From NCBI GenBank assembly GCA_017562135.1, contig QEYB01001179.1, positions 345,001-409,000 of the forward strand: 64,000 nt of DNA, given 5' to 3'. The notes beneath the pieces were generated by a model. The model worked only from the letters and a program-made list of their open reading frames with translations, was not told the DNA's origin and made no database searches. Below are positions 36,495-47,700 of this stretch, piece after piece (position 1 is the first letter of the stretch; the number at the start of each line of letters is the position of its first letter). This stretch comes from Dipylidium caninum (Eukaryota > Platyhelminthes > Cestoda > Cyclophyllidea > Dipylidiidae). The translations under genes and the position numbers were made by a program.

Positions 36495-36776
36495 TATCTC
36501 ACGCGACAGGCACAGAAATGACTCGACTTTGCAGTCGGTTCGAGGAGGTTGACGACGAAAGGCGCCGTTGAAGGTGGCAGACGATCAACCTGACAAGCTG
36601 CACGCGCACGCACACACACACACACACGAAGCCATACACGCCAAGTTGCACGGGGCTGTGGGGAATTTCCTCCAGCGTGGGGGGCTACCAGCGCGTCGAG
36701 GGTCGCCTCTCCCACCGCGCAGCACCCGGTTTTGCCTCAACGGTCACTTCTGCTCGCCTCGTCGTCACCGCGTCAC
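36495..36776 (+). repeat. Left arm of a ~285-bp inverted repeat
   Basis: Reads TCTCACGCGACAGGC... through a CA microsatellite (36610-36627), ...CACGGGGCTGTGGGGAATTTCC... to ...CGTCGTCACCGCG. The reverse complement of 37913-38201 matches it almost base for base, with differences mainly in the CA run length, a poly-G tract and scattered single bases. Confidence 0.9.
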
Positions 36777-37912
36777 GCCTTCCGCCGACTTGGTCGCGGG
36801 GGTGGCGTTTCCGCCCGCCAGCGGAGGCACGGGGAGTGGAGGCGCCCCTCCCCGCCCCGGCGACGGGCGAAGTGGCGCCTCGGTTTGCTCACTCGGGGAG
36901 GCGACGCCTCGACGCTTCTCAGCCTTCATTGCTGTTCACTTCAAGCCAGCACCGGCGGAGACCGAGCGGCACTTTGACTGTTGCGCGAGGGTTTCTCCGA
37001 GGCCCGTCATGTCGAACCAGCAGCTCGCAATCACAGTGCACCCATCGTGTTCATCACTAGATGAAATTCCACCCTCCGCCCTGTGACCTGTCACGCGGCT
37101 GTCATTTGCCGCCAAATGTTTAATGTGCAGTGCTGTCGAGTGCGTAGTCAAGGCCGATCTTCCTCTCCTAACGTTCAGGTCTTCGCTGAGCGCTAAGCTC
37201 GGCATGAGGGCGCGATGAGCGATTTGCCTTCTACCTCCCATGTCACAAACTAAGTTCCAAGCGCCTGCGAGAGACAACTCTTCAACGTCGCAGCGCAGTG
37301 CTCGTCGCCGCCTCCTCCTTCGCTTTACCAGGCGGAGATGGGGAGCGCTGGGCGTTGAGAAGACATCCACCGACGGCGAGTGCTGGGACGCCGGCTGCGC
37401 AGCGTCCACTTTTCCACTACCCGCCGGGTAGGCGAGGCGAAAATGGAGGAGGAAAAGGAGCGCAGAAGCCGATCAGAAGGTTGCCGCGGGTGTGCGGGGA
37501 AGCGGGATCAGGTGGCGCCTCGAATTTCCCTCAAATGTAGCCTGCAATGCGCTGCAAATTCACAATTGTCTCCAATTTCGCCTGCCTGCCAAGTGCGCAG
37601 TTCGGTGCAGGCGCCACCGGACGGGGCAATGCGGGGCAGCGCACAACTTTTATATCTCCGAGTGGTTATGTTATAAAGTAGAAGACGGAAACAATAAAGT
37701 GCCCGGAATACAGGCGAATCCGGTGAATAAGTTGGTGATAAATTGAGTGAAGTAATGCGAACACAGGACGCAATGCCGGGTTTGGAGGGTCGAGCTGATT
37801 GTCAGGTGAACAGGCCGCTTTGCTCTCTTTGTCTCCTCCTCCTCCTCCTCCGCGTATCTTAACTGCTGACGCATCCCGGCAGCACTCTATGACGGGTTCT
37901 GCCATGTGGGAC

Positions 37913-38201
37913 GTGTCACGGTGACGACGAGGCGAGCAGAAGTGACCGTTGAGGCAAAACCGGGTGGTGCGGTGGGAGAGGCGACCCTCGACACGCTGGT
38001 AGCCGCCCCCCCCCCCACGCTGATGGAAATTCCCCACAGCCCCGTGCAACTTGGCGTGTATGGCTTCGTGTGTGTGTGTGTGTGCGTGCGCGTGCAGCTT
38101 GTCAGGTTGATCGTCTGCCACCTTCAACGGCGCCTTTCGTCGTCAACCTCCTCGAACCGACTGCAAAGTCGAGTCATTTCTGCGCCTGTCACGTGAGACA
38201 T
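37913..38201 (-). repeat. Right arm of the ~285-bp inverted repeat
   Basis: Near-identical inverted copy of 36495-36776, separated from it by about 1.14 kb of unrelated sequence. It includes the matching GT run at 38068-38084 and a C-run (38006-38018) that is longer than in the other arm. Confidence 0.9.
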
Positions 38202-40522
38202 CGTGGGAGCTTGACGCGGTTGGTTGACTAGGCGCTTGACGTTGTAGGCAGGCGGGGAAGCCGCGGGGGCGATGCATATCTTGAACATTTGCGTAAATTG
38301 AGGTCTGTCACCGAACGTGACTGCTTATCTCGGGCAATTAATGCTGCCTCAGTCGATACGCGCCCGCCCTCGTAGGTCGCCCCCGTCAACGCATTTGTTT
38401 ACTTGTTAATCTGCCTTCGAATTGAGGGCACGCCCCTCAACAGCGAGGGTTCGTGTGATCGGAATACGCGGTTTCCACCCCGAAGACAGCGTTGGCCGCC
38501 AAGTCGACATGGCCTCGACGAATGCTTTTCTCACCGTCCGCATAATTGTTTGCTCCCTGATCCTTCGCTCAAAATTGAGCTTTTACATTCATTTAACAAC
38601 CATCGATCGTTGTTATAGCGAGCGCCTAAAGCTGTTGCCTCCATAGGCATTAAGTGCTATCAAACTTTTTTAAAATGTTAGTTTTTTAACATTTTCTTTC
38701 GGCGAAAAGTCGAGTTTAGCTGATATATTCGCTCAATTCGCAAACCTCAGCCCCATAAAATAAGTGTTACAAAACATTCTACTAAATTCATTTTAGTAGA
38801 CAAATTTTCATCGACTAGAATATGTCCTTGGGGGTCTGGGCTAGGCATTAACACTTTCACCATGCATAATTAAATTAAAAATATTTTGATATAATTACCA
38901 TTTCTGCGACAAGTTTCACCGTTCTAAGCGGTTGAATCGCAAATGAAAAACTCCTGCGTATGAGTGGCGTAAGTGGGCCCCAATTCCCCTTTTCGCCACA
39001 AATCGATAAAATGCCAGGAAGCCTATTTTTCAACTTATTAATGCGGATAAACAAATAAAAAACCAGAGTTAAATAAAAGGTTGAGCGATCCTCTTGCTCC
39101 ACCAGACCCCTGCGTCCCTCCCTCGTTCGGAGCTTGGCAGAATGGCGCTTTCTCCGAACGGTAGAATTTGCTTTGATGCCCCTTACTGTTGATCGTCCTG
39201 CTGTGGCATGTCAAGTAAATTTTAATCGCGTTCTGCCACGTCTGCCGAAAAGTGTGGGACTCGAGAAGGTCATGCCACACATCTTAATCAGGACACAAAT
39301 AGGTTTTTTAAGATACAGAATCACGCCAGGAAGACCATTTTGATGTGTTCTTATGGGGACTGACAAACAAATGGGAGTCGTGGCCGCGTGCTGTCGCGCC
39401 ACAACACCGGGAGCGAGAGGTCAAGACAGCGCCGGGGTCGTGACGCCTGACGCGCGCTGAAACCAAAAGTGGAAAGTCATGCACAAAAAACCATAACTTC
39501 AGCTATTCATAGGAATTACTTGCGGCGATGTCTGCGCTTTCGTGTTATCAAGAATTTTGGTTGAAGTTGTAGTTGATCGTTGCAGGTAATCATCAGCAAA
39601 TCAACCCTCTCATTTGTAAATATCGGAGACATGTTGTCAAAAGCGCCACGGTTATGCCTCGAAGTCGGCTGTCACGATGTCACAGGGGAAAATGGAAGGA
39701 CGATTTGGCGGACCAGCAAGTTCAGGGGACGAGGCGTCGCCAAGACAGCTAAAAAAGTGGAGGCGGCCCGGGCAAAAATCGGGGTTGGGGGGAGACCGAA
39801 CGAACCCTCCTCTGCGGGGATGACAAGTGGATGTGTCATCGTCACTCAACTGCCCTGTTGCCCCGCCGACCGCCCGGCAACCGTTGGTGCTCAGCGTCCG
39901 TCCCTTCTCGACGGTGTTTCGCCTCGGCTCGTCCAAATGAGGCCACAAAAGGTGATGACATCCACACTGACAGCCTAAATCAAATCGATTATCGATCAAA
40001 TGTCATTAAAATATGGTCAACCTTTGGGGGTCGATGAGAGTTGGAGGGCTCCGCAGTCGCGGGATATGCTCTCCCCCTCACGAATTTCAAACATCCACTA
40101 TTGTTTGGATGACTGCCTTTTGGGATTCCATTTTTTTATTTTGGTCTTAAGGACACCACATGAAGTTCACGTGATTTAAAATAAACAAAAAAAGGCGTAA
40201 TCGCACCCGAATCCCCCGAGCACTTCAGCGGACGGTGGCGTGGCTGGCAAAGCGGACGAGTGACGCTCACAACGACGCACCACCGGTTAAGTCTATCGAT
40301 TTTTGTGCTCCAATAATCGAAGTATCGATTATTGATTGAGAGAGTTCGGATGAGAGAGGAGACTGGGAAGTTCAACTCACGGCACGGTTCTGCCGCCCCG
40401 TTAATGGAAGAGCCGAGGCGACTGTTTGAAAGGAGTGAAAGCGAAGGAGACATAATTTAGGCATTTGACAAGCAAACTCGATGACGACTTTATTTCGATA
40501 AAAGTATTTTAAAGAATTTTTG

Positions 40523-40545
40523 GCATGCAAGCATGCAAGCATGCA
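40523..40545 (+). repeat. Triple GCATGCAA tandem octamer
   Basis: Three consecutive GCATGCAA units within TTTGGCATGCAAGC... in an AT-rich context. Each unit contains ATGCAA, a POU-octamer-like core, and the palindrome GCATGC. Confidence 0.8.
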
Positions 40546-43087
40546 ATTTATGGATGTGACTAAGTCTCCGAGCGACTCCAACGTCGTCTGTTGAATGGTC
40601 CTCTCGAAAACCGGAGCCGAGGAGGAGAGGCAACTGCGGAACTGGGCGCGGATCGATAGGTTTGTAAACAAAGGATAAACAAAGTCACGTCAATGCCTTC
40701 AACCGTCAAAATAAGGCATTAGTCCAGGGAAAGAGGGAAGCGGAAGTCTGTTCGGGCTGCTCATCTGCGCAATTGTGATATTCCTCTGTTTTCAATGGCC
40801 AAATCCACGACTTTCGACGGACGTCTAACTACAATTTGTCGAGTTTGTAGCTGGGCTCGGGGCAAATTTAGCTCGCCACACAAATTGGCGAGACTTTTGT
40901 GACTCATGGAAGTCAGGAGCTGCCGGTCGTTACAGCCGGCTTCAGTGTTTATGCAAGCACAAAATATCATTTTAACAATAAAATCCTCGAAACATATCAG
41001 AGGAAATATCGCAGCATCCGATAATATCGATTTTTAGGTGATGTCCGGATTGGCTGCTCTCTAGGTCACTCGATTTTCCTGTCTGGCCTGTCAATGAAGG
41101 CGCATTTCCCGGACCAGAGATTCGACCTACGCACAGAACGGCTCCACCGATTGGTGGAAAGTGCCATTTCGAGGCGCTTCAGGGGAAAATAAATGTTCAC
41201 AACCGAAACTCATAACTCGCAGATCGTCCATTCCCGTGGAAAGAGGAATATCAAAACTCCGCGGCGATTTGCTCTTCCAGTCCTCCTTTGCGTGTGACTG
41301 CCTCCCCGTGTGGTCGTTTTGTCTCCCTTGGTCGTAAAGTCTGGCGTTTGTTGAAAACGTGAATAATTAAACTCTCGGCCACCGGGAGGACCAGCACTCA
41401 GGCCCACCTGCCCCGGCCCCCCAAGGCCCTTCATGATGCCAAAACAAATAACAAAGTGGAGGAAAAAATCGCCAGGCGAGGGAGAGGAAGCTGTCGGACG
41501 GGGGGCACCGGCTCATGACCGCCGGCCAAGGTCATGTTCCCTGCCGTGGTTTCCCCAAAAAACTGCGGCGTTTGACTTGAACGGACGTCTCATCTCCTCC
41601 GCGTAGTCATTTTTACTGGTTAACCAGAGGGAGAGAGAAAGAGAGAGACAATGAACTCGATTATCATTATAAACTCGTCACTTCAGCGAGTCGAAAGCAA
41701 AGTAGTTAGCTTGCGGAAGGTTGTGTTTCCTGTCCAAAAGTGGCATCGGCTTTATTGAGCGGTTGACACAACATTCGGACAGACATTCCGTTTGCAAATT
41801 GTGCGGGGCCTTTTGACCTTGACCGCCGCCCGGTTGAGCCGTCGAGGCTTTTCACAGACGTCCCAATCGGGCGCTTTGGCAAGTCGGCCAGGCCCTCGTG
41901 TGCGCCGCGGCGTCGGTGAGGGCGACTAACCGCTCCAATCGGGGCAAACACTTCCCCACCACCGCGGAGGCTGCGCCCTGAGCGACGCCCACCTTGCGGG
42001 AAGCGGGGCCCGGGCAGTCCGGACCGCGGTGCAAGGAGGCCCCCCAGAGAGGTTGACGACTGCCCGGCGAGGGGACCAAATTTCGGTCGGTGGCGGAGTG
42101 GGCACTGCCCCTCTCCCCCGCCCTGTTTGGAGGCAAACGCCGGACGTACGGACAGGCAGAGAGCGGGCGCAACGCCATAGTGGACACCCTCGCGGCGGGA
42201 GACTTCTTCTCGCCCCCTCAGGACTGACATTTAGAAATTCGAAAAAGCCAAGTAATCGCTTCGTCATAGGCGTCTTGTGAGTGGCTCCACAGTGTTGACG
42301 ACGCTGGCGATGTGGACCTCGTCAGGACTTCAAAAAACACGGGCGCATCAGGCAAAAGTGCGTGGGGAAAAGACACGAGGCTTAGAAGGTGCACAGCCGG
42401 GGACTGTCTCGTCGGGCGGAAGTTGGCTTCCAGTCTTTCTGCTGTCCGCCTCGGATGGCGTGGACAAAGGGCGATGACGTGTGGAAGAGCGGCCTTTCGG
42501 TCGGACGACGGTGGCATATTTCGACGGCCGCCCAGCTTCGGCGTCCTCACAGCCAAACCCGCCCGGATTGCAGGTGCCCGAGGAGGCCACACGCCGAAAT
42601 GCCGCCATCCCCACGGCAAAGCCATAAATAAGGTGGCACCATGCGTGGCTGGGTAGAAATGCCTCCGACGTCATCCACTCTGGCTACGACGGGTGAAATG
42701 CGCCTCCGAGGGCCACAACGGGGCAAATGCTCGAGGACAGGGCGTCCACCTTGTGGGGAGATGGCAATTCCAAATGCTGGGAAACAACTTCCACGCGGCA
42801 TGAGGAAATTGTAGGCAGATGGTACTTCAAATCCTATGAAACCGTACGACTTTATTCATGAAGTGAGAGTTGTTCCGAGAAAATGCGCAAAAATCGAGCC
42901 TTGAAGATGCGTTTTCAGCCAGTAAAAACCAAAAGCCTTCAGCACTGTCGATGAATCTGTATGGAAAAAAAAGAATACACGAGCAGTCTTTGTTGCAAAC
43001 TAGTCTTTTTTTTCAAATTCCATCAACCGTCTGGCGAGTGTTGGTTGTTTTGCGGAGAAGGCGCTCTTCTCTCGTATACATGCGGTG

Positions 43088-43205
43088 GGAGATGCGTTTG
43101 CTGTCTCAACTGGACAAAACTTTATTCTCCACTGTGGGGCGAGACAAATTCTGACCCATAAATTTGACAGGAGACCCGGACGCCTGATCGGAGCGGCCGG
43201 AGATT
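43088..43205 (+). repeat. Diverged interspersed repeat, copy A
   Basis: GGAGATGCGTTTGCTGTCTCAACTGG... ending in ...GATCGGAGCGGCCG is alignable with 43549-43679, with many substitutions but preserved order (TTTGCTGTCT, GGACAAAACTT, TTGACCC/CTGACCC, ACGCCTG/ACGTCTG). It is not open across copies and looks like an old non-coding repeat. Confidence 0.6.
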
Positions 43206-43388
43206 CGCAGACTCGTCGTCCGTGGGCGGAGCAGAAAGTGGACACAGTGGCCCTGCCCTGGTCGGCCCCAGCGGAGTCCACATGGAAGACCCCCTCCGGC
43301 AAACAAGGTTATTCGCGGGAGTGCCATTGTGACTCGAACAGGCCTCAGTCACCAATTTTCAAAAGGGGATACAAAGACCACTAAGTAA

Positions 43389-43680
43389 TTGTTCCAAGAA
43401 CGAGGACCATCATCATGCACACTACGTGGATGTTTGTGCGGCGGCCGTGGGGAGCAAGGTTTTGGTTATTCGTAGGAAGTGCTTTTCATAAATTTAAGGA
43501 GACGGTTGAAGTAGTAATTTTGAAGAGTAGACGTGCTTCAGCCACTTGGAGATGCATTTGCTGTCTTGATTGGGCAAAACTTGATTCTTCACTGCGCGGG
43601 AGACAGATTTTGACCCTTAAACCTGACATGAAACGTAAACGTCTGGGTAGTGGTGTCTGTCCAGATCGACGGGGCCGATG
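43389..43680 (+). repeat. Diverged interspersed repeat, copy B (longest)
   Basis: The 5' half (TTGTTCCAAGAACGAGGACC..., CACTACGTGGATGTTTGTG..., TTTTCATAAATTTAAGGAGAC) resembles 46849-47015 inside the large pyruvate-kinase-like intron. The 3' half resembles copy A. So the family has a unit of roughly 300 bp. Confidence 0.6.
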
Positions 43681-44736
43681 AGCCCCAGACTGGCCGTCGC
43701 TGTGATTGGTGGACAGTTGCTCCACCCTGATTGGTTCCAAAGGAGTCGGCACCGCAGACCAATCAGACCTCGAGGCTTGTGACGCCACCGAGGCATTAAG
43801 AAGCGCGCCTACTTTCCAATTTGCGAATGACTCATGCACGCGGACTGACTCACACTTGTCGCTCAGCTTTGACACTTGACCCGGCCACAATGAGGGAAAA
43901 GGGGAAGGATGTCAGTGGAAGGAGGCTCATGGCCCCACTTCCCCTCTTACCCCGTAATTTAAACAAAAGTTCACCGTAGATGTGAACCCGGGGCGCGCGG
44001 ACACAAAATTTACCCTGTCCTCGTGAGTGTGACTCGGGATCGTGACTGCCATAAACTCGCAACTCTCCGATTTCACACGAAATGAGACATCATACGCACT
44101 TACTGAGGTCGCAACGATCACAAAAAACCCCATCACCTAAAATGACAAAACTCATCACCGCCTCCAGATAAATCCGATTGCCCGCAAGCTACGACCAAAG
44201 TTAATGCGGTGCCGCCGCGTGACGCGATCCCACATCACCGCGAGTCCGGTAGCGAAGTAACCACGGACAGGGTCCACGGAGTCGCCTTTTGTACTTCATC
44301 GGCTTCTGGTTCCTGAGAGCACCCCTCCCCATCCCCAGGACTTCACCTTCGTACTAGCATCGGTGCGCGTGACAAGGGCTGACAGCACAGCACCCAGCCT
44401 GGCCGACGAGAGCGAGTCGCCCGGCCGGGCGTCGAGGCGAACGAACAGAGAGAGAGAAAGAGTGAACGGCCGTTACAGGCGTCGTCGCGACTTCCCTTCG
44501 TCCACTAACTGCCCCCCCTCCCCTCCCTCCTCCCGCAGGCCAAAGCAGAAAAAAACTGACGCGACACATAAACCGACAAATACTTCTCACTCTGACAGTG
44601 CAGCAATGGAAATGAAGAGTAGTGAAAAGTCGGCGATGGCTGTCCGTGGAGTAGTGGAGGAGGTCGAGTTATCCTGACAATGTGCGTACGTGTGTGCGCG
44701 CGCGCGCGGGGGGCGGGCGGACTCGCAGAGGCCCCA

Positions 44737-47700
44737 TCACAGCGGACACCTGGGCAGGTCGACACCGTTGGGTCCCCGTTGAAAATACTCGGTGTCGCCG
44801 TTGCCATTGGCGAGGCGGAGAGCTCGCAGGTCAGTCTCGGGGTAGACAATTTCTTGCTTTGAGGACACCACCCTCAACTGGCCCTTCTCGCCGGGCACCT
44901 GAAAGCGACAGTGGAGATGCTGAACACGTCAAGACTGTCTGTCGGGTCGTGCCTTGTAAACCCCGGGCATACTCGGCCCCGCAGAGGGGGGAGACTGCGG
45001 ACAGCAAACGGACACATCAGTGAGCTCGAGAGACGCACCTCCCCACAACTCGCGAACAGAAAGACAGGAACGCCACACTGGAATGGCAGTCTGAACACCC
45101 AAGTGTCCTCAACTCCGCAATACTCTCGCGTGGATGTCGTCTGTGTACACCTTGGCCACGGGCTCGCGCAGCCTCCCGAAGAAGTGGCGCCTCGGGGGTT
45201 GAGCGGTCTTGAAGCGCTGGAGCCTGCGCCAAACCAAATCTTCGGGCCAATGTTTGTCTGGGCTCAGATTACCAGGCTATTCAAAGAAGACGTCGTCTTA
45301 AGAACGGCTTCGAGTGGATTAGCGCATGAATTAAACGCTCTGGCTAAAAATTTCCACTTTCGAGCAACCAATAGGAGTTGGGTGGAGGCACCACGCGTCA
45401 CAAATATGTGACACGGTAGATTTTTAATCCGATTGTCGCAGTTCAACTCACCTTAAACACCTGCATTGTGTTGGTGTTCCCCTCGCCAGCCGACGAGCCG
45501 GTGACAATGATGATGTTGTCCAGCGGTTGGATGATGCCACTGGCCCTGGCGGAGCTGACCGCGGCATTGAGTCGCAGGTCCATGTCCTCGGACCAACACG
45601 CCAACGGGGCGCCTACAAAGGGGACGTCGAAACGAGGATTCGAGCAACGTGGAATTGTTCCTACCCCCCCTCTCCCCCCCCCCCCCGAAGCCGACGCGCT
45701 GAAAATCTGCCGAACCGAGAAAAAGTGGAGGATCGCGACGAGGAGACGAGTCCACTTCCCCCTAGGACTCCTTTTGAGAGCCGATTTGAGTGGACGTATT
45801 CGAATAAAATTCCGTAAGTGTGGGAAATCGGAACAATTCCTTGGGCGAACCACACGAACTGGGTTTTTCTGAGACAAGAGGCAACTCTCTGGCTGGAAAT
45901 AGCAGGCCACGTGAAAAGAAAACGCCTTTGCTGAGACGCGAATGGTTCAAGTGCGGTGACCTTGGACGGCCACTCGGGCGGTGAAGAAGACTGCTGCTCT
46001 CCCCTCACCCTCTCCTTCTCCCCCCCCGTCGCCCCGTCGCCCCGCCAACCTGCATGATAGCGTCCCGCGAGTAAGATGGCGGTAATAAGCCGCCTTCCGG
46101 CAGCCTTTCCCACTCGCCCAACTTTCCGCAGCACAATCGAGCGGCATTCTGCTCCACCACCACCACCACCACTCCAGACTCAAAATAATGAGGTAAATGG
46201 ACAAAAGGAGGTGGAACTAAGGCAAAAAGAGCAGATAGTCACTGTATTTGCTTATAACCTCACGTCTGTCATCTGTTTCGTCAAACCGACGCCGAAAAAG
46301 TATTTGTCTTGCACCGGAAAGCACGGCGCAGGCGTTACCTTTTCGCATGAGGACAACCCATGCTCAAAACTCCGTTACATTTGCGAAAACTCTCGGCTTA
46401 TTAGGGAGTGGAAGCACGTTGTGGGACCCGGACGAGCGGCAACGGGACGCCGCGCGGCGGGGGGCAGAGAGGGCGGGCGGCCGGGCGAGCGGCGGATGAC
46501 GAGGCGGATGTGAATGCCACGAGGGCCCATCACTGCAAAAGGCCTCACATAAACAAGACGTCGAAGCGACGGGACGCTTGACCGGCCGATCCGGTGGCCG
46601 TTCATCGGCGCATCAGAAACGCCGACTGGTGCAGATGCAGTGAGATGAGGCAGAGAGGCGGAGTCGGTTTTAGGGCATTACTAAACAAAAAACAGGGCCT
46701 TCCAACACCAACGGAAACGTTTATCCCAGCTGAAATGCATCCCGAGCCTGGGGACGAAGAGAGGCTGCCTCATTTTGACCTGAACGGCCTTCATATAACA
46801 ATTTTCAAGGTGGGGGGGGGGGGGATACGAAGGAGCACCTAGTCCTCGTTCCAACAACAAGGGTCATCAAGTTTACGAAAAAATTCCACTATACGTGAAT
46901 GTTTATTCGATTGTCTCGCGGAGTGAGGTTATTTTTCATTCATACAAGGCGATTTTCCACAAATTAAAGGGACGATTGAAGTCGAAATTTCAAAGAGTAG
47001 ACCTGTTCCAGCCAGCCTGAACCCCCCCCCCCGCACAGAGGGAAAAAGGCGCAACCAATCCCCTTCACCTCACAGGAGTGCCATCTACCCGTGGGGTTAG
47101 ACGCTTTCCACGACGCCGATGGATGTCGCTCCAGTTCTCCCATTCCAGCAACAGGGCACGGACGATTTCCCGTGGGTCCGAGTGGGAGCACCGAGACGAC
47201 GTTGTGGTGCAAGGCGGGTGGACAGGATGAGGCGATGGGGGGGAGGGGGAGGCGCCCGAGTTGGGCGAGGAGGACGTACCAGTGTAGACGTGGGAGAAGA
47301 GCCCGCGGTAGGCCCGGCAATGGCGCGCGACCTGGGGGTCGCGGGTTATTGCGATCACCGGACAACAGGGGCCGGCGGAGGCGATGGACACGGCGGACCT
47401 GTTGGCGGAGGAAGGAAGTTACACACTCAGGTAGACAGCCTCCCGGCTAGAAATGCGTCCAAGAAGAGTCCCACCTTGGGACTGGGGCAACCCCACTTCC
47501 ACGTTCTCCACTTTCCAGGCCTTTTAGAAGGGCTTCAAATGCTAATCAGTCTTTCGGACGACTGATGGCGAGACGAAGTTGCCATCGGCAATGCAAAACA
47601 ATTACTGCGAGTTTAACAACACAGGGGGCTCTAAGCCACAGAATTTTGCCACATCTGCACAGAGGCGCAACCCGTCAAGACGTATCTAAACACTGAATAA

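Larger units (their letters stand above)
34469..44736. other. 10-kb stretch without recognisable genes
   Basis: No exon of a known family and no RNA gene was seen on either strand. Open frames from 35.7 to 44.7 kb overlap in several frames and have GC-driven composition. The stretch holds the inverted repeat at 36.5/38.2 kb, a diverged repeat family at 43.0-43.7 kb, an octamer triplet near 40.52 kb and paired ATCGAT/ATTGAT motifs near 39.99 and 40.32 kb (listed separately). It could be regulatory or hold non-coding transcripts (inference). Confidence 0.5.

Noticed and set aside
36568..38127. Two similar open frames, one per strand, with a His-Ala/His-Thr repeat
   Set aside because: They are similar only because they lie in the two arms of the inverted repeat; the His repeat is the CA microsatellite read in frame. 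No evidence of a protein.
47023..47034. C-run and nearby poly-C/poly-G tracts as telomeric or switch-like repeats
   Set aside because: Simple homopolymers scattered through the GC-rich introns, with no higher-order repeat unit.
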